From: DAOMFM01 sp035429825
GTDB lineage: Bacteria; Acidobacteriota; Blastocatellia; UBA7656; JADIYM01
Assembly (NCBI GenBank): GCA_044224215.1
Contig: JBGAKX010000009.1
Coordinates: 1-62,196, forward strand
Direction: 5' to 3'
Length of the DNA stretch: 62,196 bases
Positions 57,608 to 62,196 of this stretch are shown here, piece by piece. Within the stretch, counting starts at the first letter, position 1. Every line of letters begins with the position of its first letter. The notes under the pieces are model-generated. The model did no database searches. It was not told the origin of the DNA and saw nothing but the letters and a program-made list of their open reading frames with translations. The position numbers and the translations under genes are program-made.

Positions 57608-60600
57608 ATGACACCGAAGTTTTACCGCTTCACGCAGCTGTCTGTGATCCTGGCTGCCCTCGGGCTCACCCTGCTGGCCTTCGGCGCTACATCCGTGGCG
57701 GCGCAGTCGAGCAAGGCGACCATCGTGGGAACCGTGCGCGATGCGCAGGATGCCGTTATCCCCGGCGCGAAGGTCACGGTTACCAATGTCGCCACGAACC
57801 AGGTTCGCGAGGTTGAGACAAACAGTGAGGGAGACTACATCGCTCCCGATCTCCAGATCGGAACGTACAAGGTTGAGGCGAGTGCGCCGAACTTCTCGAA
57901 CGGCGCCGTCGACAACATCATTCTTCAGGTTGGAGACCGGCTGCAGATCGACGTGACGCTCCCCGCTGCGGGAGCAAGCGAGGTCGTGACCGTCAACGCG
58001 TCTGAAGCGCCGCTCGTGCAGACGGAGACAAGTTCGCGCGGCGACGTCATCACCGGACGCCAGCTGACCGAGCTCCCGCTCTCGGGCCGCAACTTCACGC
58101 AGCTCGCAGTCCTCTCGCCCGGTGTCAGTCGTGCCTCCACCGGAGTCCTGACCGACCAGACGCAGTACAACCAGGGCAACCCCGCCGCCGGTAGCGTTCC
58201 GGGTGAGGGCAATGCGCAGGGCAGCACCGAGGCGTCGCGTTTCGCCCGGTCTGGCGGTGCGTCGATCTCGGCGAACGGCCAGCGTTCGACGAACAACAAC
58301 TTCAGTCTCGACGGCGTGGACAACAACGAGTCGAGCTTTGGCACCATCGGCGTCTATCCGGCTCCGGATGCGATTGCCGAGTTCAAGATCGAGACGAGCG
58401 TGCCTCGCGCAGAGGTGGGGCGTGCGACCGGCGCCGTGGTCAATACGACCTTCCGTTCTGGAACGAACGAGATTCACGGGTCGGCGTACTACTACGGTCA
58501 GAACAGCGCGCTCAATGCCACGAGCCCGATTCTGAATGGCAAGCCGGCGAATACGAACGATCCGGAAGCGCTCGCGCGCTTTGCCGCTTCCAACAAGAAG
58601 ACGGTTCAGCAGATCAACGAGTTTGGCTTCACTGCCGGTGGTCCGATCATCAAGGACAGGTGGTTCATCTTTGGCGACTACCTTGGGCAGCGGAACAACC
58701 TTCCGATCCCGATCAGTACGGCGGTCCCGACAGCGTTGTCCCGTATGGGCAACTTCTCGGAGTTTGACTCTCCGGTGATCAACCCGCAGACGGGGAATCC
58801 GTTCCCGAACAACATCATTCCGAACCTGCAGGGCCAGCCCGGATTCAGCGGACCGGCGTTCACGTTCCTGAACGACTACCCGCTTCCGACGGTCAACATC
58901 CGGAACCCGAGTGCTGGGAATCCGAACTTCTTCAGCACGCGTGCGAACACGGAACAGATCGATTCGTTCGATATCAAGACCGACGCGACGCTCACGTCGA
59001 GCAACACCATTTCGGGACGCTACAGCTTCTCGAACCAGTCGACGACGCGAGCGAACTTCTTCCCGGTCATCCCGACCGCCGGATTCGGCGCGGGCGATGA
59101 GTTTGGCGATACGCGCCAGGTGGCTATCAGCGATGTGCAGGTGTTCTCGCCGACGTGGCTCAACGAGGCCCGTTTCGGCTGGACCCGGATCAACATCGGC
59201 ATCTTCAACTGCGGCGTCGACGGCGCGTGCGGCATCAACCCGAACTACTCGGCCGACATCGGCATTCCGAACGTAAACCGCGGCGACCTGCTCACGACGG
59301 GCGGAATGCTGACGGGCGGATTCGGCACCGGCGAGTTCGAGTTCTCGGGCGACGGTGGACCGTTCATCGTCAACCAGGACAACTTCTACTACGCCGACAC
59401 GATGACGGTCGTGAAGGGCCCGCACACGATCAAGTTCGGTTTCGAGTACCGTGACTATCACACGAACACGATCGACGGCGGCAGGTCCGGCAATTTGAAG
59501 GGCCACCTGCAGTACGCTGCCGGCTCGCCTGGTTCGACTGGCAACGTGCAGGCTGACTATCTGCTCGGTACCCCTGCTGCCGCGGCCTTTGCCGCGAACG
59601 TTCCTGGTGGAGCATTCAACCTCCGTCAGCACGAGACAAGCTTCTTTGTCCAGGACGACTGGAAGGTCACGCCGAACCTGACCGTCAACTACGGCCTTCG
59701 GTACGACCTATTCCCGTCGGCGAGCGAAACGGACAATCGGATCAGCAACTATGATCCGGTCAACGGCGTCGTCGTCGTTGAGGGGTCCAATGGCAACGAT
59801 CTCGTCAGCACGGACAAGAACAACTTTGGTCCGCGCATCGGTGCGGCCTACGCATTTGGCGCGAATAACTCGATGGTCATTCGCGGCGGCTACGGGCTGA
59901 TCTACACGCTTGACGGCGTCGATTACCCGCCGCTGATTCGCAACCCGCCGTTTACGCAGCAGATCGTTGACGGTCCGTTCAATGGCGGCACGGGCGTTTA
60001 CAACCTGACGACGGGTCCGCCCCTTGCGACCACGGCGATCAATCCGTTGGAGCTCCCAACGAATTATCAGGTCTTCTACACGCCTGCCAACCAGCAGACC
60101 GCGTATGCACACCAGTGGAACCTCACCTACGAATGGGGTTTCGCAGAAAACTGGGCGTTCAACGTTGCGTATGTGGGAACGCGGGCGAACTCGCTGCTCA
60201 CGACGCGCGACATTGGCAACAACGGACTTGGCACGGCCGTCAACTACCTTGGCCAGGTCATGAACTCTGTTGCTGCCTACGAGAATCGTGCGAAGAGCTG
60301 GTACGACGGTCTTCAGACCCAGGTGCAGCGCCGGTTCTCCAACGGTTGGCAGTTCCGCGCCAACTACACGTGGTCAAAGACGCTCGACCAGTCGAACGGC
60401 GTGTTTGATGGCGCCGGTCAGCGCCGCGGTGCATACGGTGGACCGCAGAATCCGCTCGACACGGCTCTCGTGGGCGAGAAGGGTATCTCGGGACTCAACG
60501 TGACGAGCCTCTTCTCGGCTGACGCGCTCTACGAGCTTCCGTTCGGCGCCGGGAAGAAGTACCTGAACGACGAAGGCTGGGTCAACCAGGTCGTCGGCGG

Positions 60601-61069
60601 CTGGCAGCTCAACACCATCCTCACGGGTCGGACCGGGCAGCCGTTTACTGTCGGTGCTGGCGATACGTTCCGTGCATCGCTCATCCCGGGCATCGATCCC
60701 TACACCAACAACGGCAACGGCGGTCAGTACCTGAACCCCGACGCGTTCGCGGACCCGAACAATCCTGACGAGGCCAAGTACTACACGACGGTGTTCAACG
60801 AGAACGGCCGGGCGTTCCTTGTCGGCGATACCGCTCGCAACGCGTTCACCGGTCCGGGGTACTTCCGTGTTGACGCCTCGTTCCTGAAGAACTTCCCGAT
60901 CACCGAGTCCATCCGTCTCGAGTTCGGCATGCAGTTCTTCAACCTGTTCAACAGCGCCGACTATGTCGTTCCGTCGAACGACATTCACGCCGGCGATTTC
61001 GGGTCTTTCGTGTACACGGGCGCACAGCCTGCACGTGTCGTGCAGTACCGCTTCCGCGTCATCTTCTAG
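57608..61069 (+). CDS. TonB-dependent receptor with carboxypeptidase-regulatory domain (Oar-like)
   Basis: 1153 residues. GGAGGT lies eight bases before the ATG, then a signal peptide to about residue 32 (SVAAQ). Residues about 38-115 form the CarboxypepD-reg beta-sandwich (ATIVGTVRDAQDAVIPGAKVTVTN), about 120-240 the plug (SSRGDVITGRQLTELPLSGRNF, NGQRSTNNNFSLDGVDNNES), and the remainder the outer-membrane barrel ending in the aromatic VVQYRFRVIF. The length and plug wording are those of the large receptors abundant in Acidobacteriota. It may take up oligosaccharides or peptides; the ligand is not readable. Confidence 0.93.
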   Translation: MTPKFYRFTQLSVILAALGLTLLAFGATSVAAQSSKATIVGTVRDAQDAVIPGAKVTVTNVATNQVREVETNSEGDYIAPDLQIGTYKVEASAPNFSNGAVDNIILQVGDRLQIDVTLPAAGASEVVTVNASEAPLVQTETSSRGDVITGRQLTELPLSGRNFTQLAVLSPGVSRASTGVLTDQTQYNQGNPAAGSVPGEGNAQGSTEASRFARSGGASISANGQRSTNNNFSLDGVDNNESSFGTIGVYPAPDAIAEFKIETSVPRAEVGRATGAVVNTTFRSGTNEIHGSAYYYGQNSALNATSPILNGKPANTNDPEALARFAASNKKTVQQINEFGFTAGGPIIKDRWFIFGDYLGQRNNLPIPISTAVPTALSRMGNFSEFDSPVINPQTGNPFPNNIIPNLQGQPGFSGPAFTFLNDYPLPTVNIRNPSAGNPNFFSTRANTEQIDSFDIKTDATLTSSNTISGRYSFSNQSTTRANFFPVIPTAGFGAGDEFGDTRQVAISDVQVFSPTWLNEARFGWTRINIGIFNCGVDGACGINPNYSADIGIPNVNRGDLLTTGGMLTGGFGTGEFEFSGDGGPFIVNQDNFYYADTMTVVKGPHTIKFGFEYRDYHTNTIDGGRSGNLKGHLQYAAGSPGSTGNVQADYLLGTPAAAAFAANVPGGAFNLRQHETSFFVQDDWKVTPNLTVNYGLRYDLFPSASETDNRISNYDPVNGVVVVEGSNGNDLVSTDKNNFGPRIGAAYAFGANNSMVIRGGYGLIYTLDGVDYPPLIRNPPFTQQIVDGPFNGGTGVYNLTTGPPLATTAINPLELPTNYQVFYTPANQQTAYAHQWNLTYEWGFAENWAFNVAYVGTRANSLLTTRDIGNNGLGTAVNYLGQVMNSVAAYENRAKSWYDGLQTQVQRRFSNGWQFRANYTWSKTLDQSNGVFDGAGQRRGAYGGPQNPLDTALVGEKGISGLNVTSLFSADALYELPFGAGKKYLNDEGWVNQVVGGWQLNTILTGRTGQPFTVGAGDTFRASLIPGIDPYTNNGNGGQYLNPDAFADPNNPDEAKYYTTVFNENGRAFLVGDTARNAFTGPGYFRVDASFLKNFPITESIRLEFGMQFFNLFNSADYVVPSNDIHAGDFGSFVYTGAQPARVVQYRFRVIF

Positions 61070-61109
61070 AGACTCGAGCAGCCGCTGCGTAACAGGCTGC
61101 TGAATCCTC

Positions 61110-61148
61110 GGGGCCGCCGTGAGAAATCGCGGCGGCCCCGTTGCTTTT
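61110..61148 (+). terminator. Intrinsic terminator after the TonB receptor
   Basis: GGGGCCGCCG (61110-61119) and CGGCGGCCCC (61130-61139) make a perfect 10-bp stem with a 10-base loop, followed by GTTGCTTTT. It lies 40 bases after the stop codon. Confidence 0.8.
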
Positions 61149-61152
61149 CTTG

Positions 61153-61206
61153 CCGCAGATGAACGCAGATCTGCGCAGATGTGAGAAGATTTGCGTTTAT
61201 CTGCGG
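61153..61206. repeat. CCGCAGAT inverted repeat
   Basis: CCGCAGATGAACGCA at the left faces TGCGTTTATCTGCGG at the right, with two more GCAGAT words between. It is the clearest member of the degenerate GCAGAT family. Confidence 0.6.
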
Positions 61207-61248
61207 CTACTCTTACTCCTCACGCCGCCTGCTATACTTCCACGAACA

Positions 61249-62196
61249 ATGCGGTTGCGCCTATATATCGTGCTTGCGGTCGGCCCCCTGTGCCTTGCCT
61301 CGATAGCGCAGGCCGGACAGGGTACAGGCGGCACCGTGGAGCGCTCGCACGTCGAGCGGTTTGCCAGCCTCCGCGAACGCGCCGAGCGCGAGGAAGCGGA
61401 GGCCACCGCACGACTGCAAGCCACACCAGGGGATGTCCAGGCGCTGTCGGAGCGCGGCGCCGCACGGCTCGCGCTCGGGAAGCTGGACGGCGCGCTCGCC
61501 GATTTTCGACAGGCGAGCGCAAAGGATCCAAAGCAGCCCGACCTGCTCACGTCGACCGGCTATGTACTTGCGCGGTTGAACCGCGCAAAGGAAGCGACCG
61601 CCGCATTCGATCAGGCGCTCGCACTCGACCCCGAGAATTTCTACGCCAATTACAACCTTGGCAGGCTCATGCTCCGGTCGGGAGCTGATCCCAAACAGGC
61701 GGCCGCACATCTCGAACGCGCAATCGCGTCGCGACCCGACGACGTGAACATTCGGTTCGACCTGCTGACTGCATACCGCCTTGCGGGCGATGCGACCGCG
61801 GCGAACGCCCAACTGAGATATCTGAAAGAAAAGCGGCCGCGCGATCCACGCATCCTTTACGCGGAAGGCCTGCTGGCTGTCGATCGCGGAGACCTCGAGA
61901 CAGGCGTCGAGCGCTTCAAGGCCGCCCTCGAGGCTGAACCGCGTCTCGTTGGCGCGTGGGACGACCTGGCGCTCGCATACATCAGGCTCGGGAAGTGGTC
62001 CGACGCCGAGCCGATTCTGCGCCGGGCGGCGGACGCGAACCCGGAGGCGTTCGATCCGCGGTACATGCATTCGCTGGCGTTGTTCAACAGCGGACGCACC
62101 AGCGAGGCCGAAGCCGGCGCGCGAATTCTCGTGCAGCGGTTCCCCGACCAGGCCGCGGCGCGGATCCTGCTTGGGATCACGCGCGCGGCAAACGGC
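61249..62196 (+). CDS. Exported TPR-repeat protein, 3' end outside the window
   Basis: The reading frame opens at an ATG and stays open for 316 codons to the last base, so the C-terminus is missing. A signal peptide (MRLRLYIVLAVGPLCLASIA, cleaved near AQA) is followed by a charged helix and then TPR units of about 34 residues: QALSERGAARLALGKLDGAL, DLLTSTGYVLARLNRAKEAT, FYANYNLGRLMLRSGADPKQ, and others to the end. It is a periplasmic or surface scaffold of unknown partner. No ribosome-binding site is obvious. Confidence 0.85.
   Translation, partial: MRLRLYIVLAVGPLCLASIAQAGQGTGGTVERSHVERFASLRERAEREEAEATARLQATPGDVQALSERGAARLALGKLDGALADFRQASAKDPKQPDLLTSTGYVLARLNRAKEATAAFDQALALDPENFYANYNLGRLMLRSGADPKQAAAHLERAIASRPDDVNIRFDLLTAYRLAGDATAANAQLRYLKEKRPRDPRILYAEGLLAVDRGDLETGVERFKAALEAEPRLVGAWDDLALAYIRLGKWSDAEPILRRAADANPEAFDPRYMHSLALFNSGRTSEAEAGARILVQRFPDQAAARILLGITRAANG

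Noticed and set aside
1..62196. tRNA or rRNA genes
   Set aside because: I saw no cloverleaf with a CCA-type end or rRNA-like conserved stretch, though a dedicated scan would be more sensitive than reading.

Overview
The window is about 62 kb of G+C-rich bacterial chromosome (my estimate is mid-60s percent). It contains no rRNA, tRNA, CRISPR array, prophage block or transposase that I can see. The large TonB-dependent receptor with an N-terminal carboxypeptidase-regulatory domain at the right end, the many secreted TPR, amylase and beta-helix proteins, and the tight ATGA-coupled operons suggest an Acidobacteriota member, perhaps Vicinamibacteria. That placement is inference; no marker gene is present to settle it.

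Layout, left to right. 0.1-2.7 kb is a three-gene ABC-2 exporter operon. 3-10 kb holds secreted proteins (a beta-propeller, a Gly/Tyr-rich protein, a DUF2092 protein, a small Cys-rich protein), a long-chain acyl-CoA synthetase and a divergent D-aminoacylase. 10-13.4 kb is a fadI-fadJ beta-oxidation pair. 13.5-16.8 kb has a DUF937 protein, an RluA-type pseudouridine synthase and glucose-6-phosphate isomerase. 17-20.2 kb encodes a large mosaic beta-helix surface protein. 20.3-25.2 kb is a monosaccharide ABC importer with a PfkB kinase. 25.4-31.4 kb has a Cys-motif membrane protein, an aromatic amino acid decarboxylase, a globin-coupled diguanylate cyclase translationally coupled to a universal stress protein gene, and an MDR oxidoreductase. 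31.6-33.7 kb has a membrane protein and FabF.

33.9-38.7 kb is the most unusual part. An operon encodes an ExeA/TniB-like AAA+ ATPase, a winged-helix protein that looks like a replication initiator, an acyl-CoA dehydrogenase and an APH-fold kinase. Arrays of one 8-bp repeat family flank it on both sides. The upstream array surrounds an AT-rich island of about 25% G+C, and the operon promoter has a perfect palindrome in its spacer. I propose an origin/iteron-like or DNA-remodelling locus, unproven.

39-50 kb is a malto-oligosaccharide locus: two secreted GH13 enzymes, a PepE peptidase, a MalEFG-MsmK importer and an MFS sugar transporter. Its MalG-type permease carries an extra extracytoplasmic region whose first half resembles a CBM48 glycogen-binding fold. 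The ribose/fructose-type permease at 21-22.6 kb also carries an inserted domain at the same place, between TM1 and TM2.

50-57 kb has a Tyr/Gln-rich exported protein, a three-repeat secreted protein, a metallo-beta-lactamase-fold hydrolase, an ADP-ribosylglycohydrolase fused to a dual-specificity phosphatase, a Na+/H+ antiporter and a TPR protein. 57.6-62.2 kb has the TonB receptor, preceded by a long leader, and a TPR protein cut by the window end. Several palindromic repeat families, including REP-like hairpins with a GGTA loop, sit in intergenic gaps, mostly between convergent genes.
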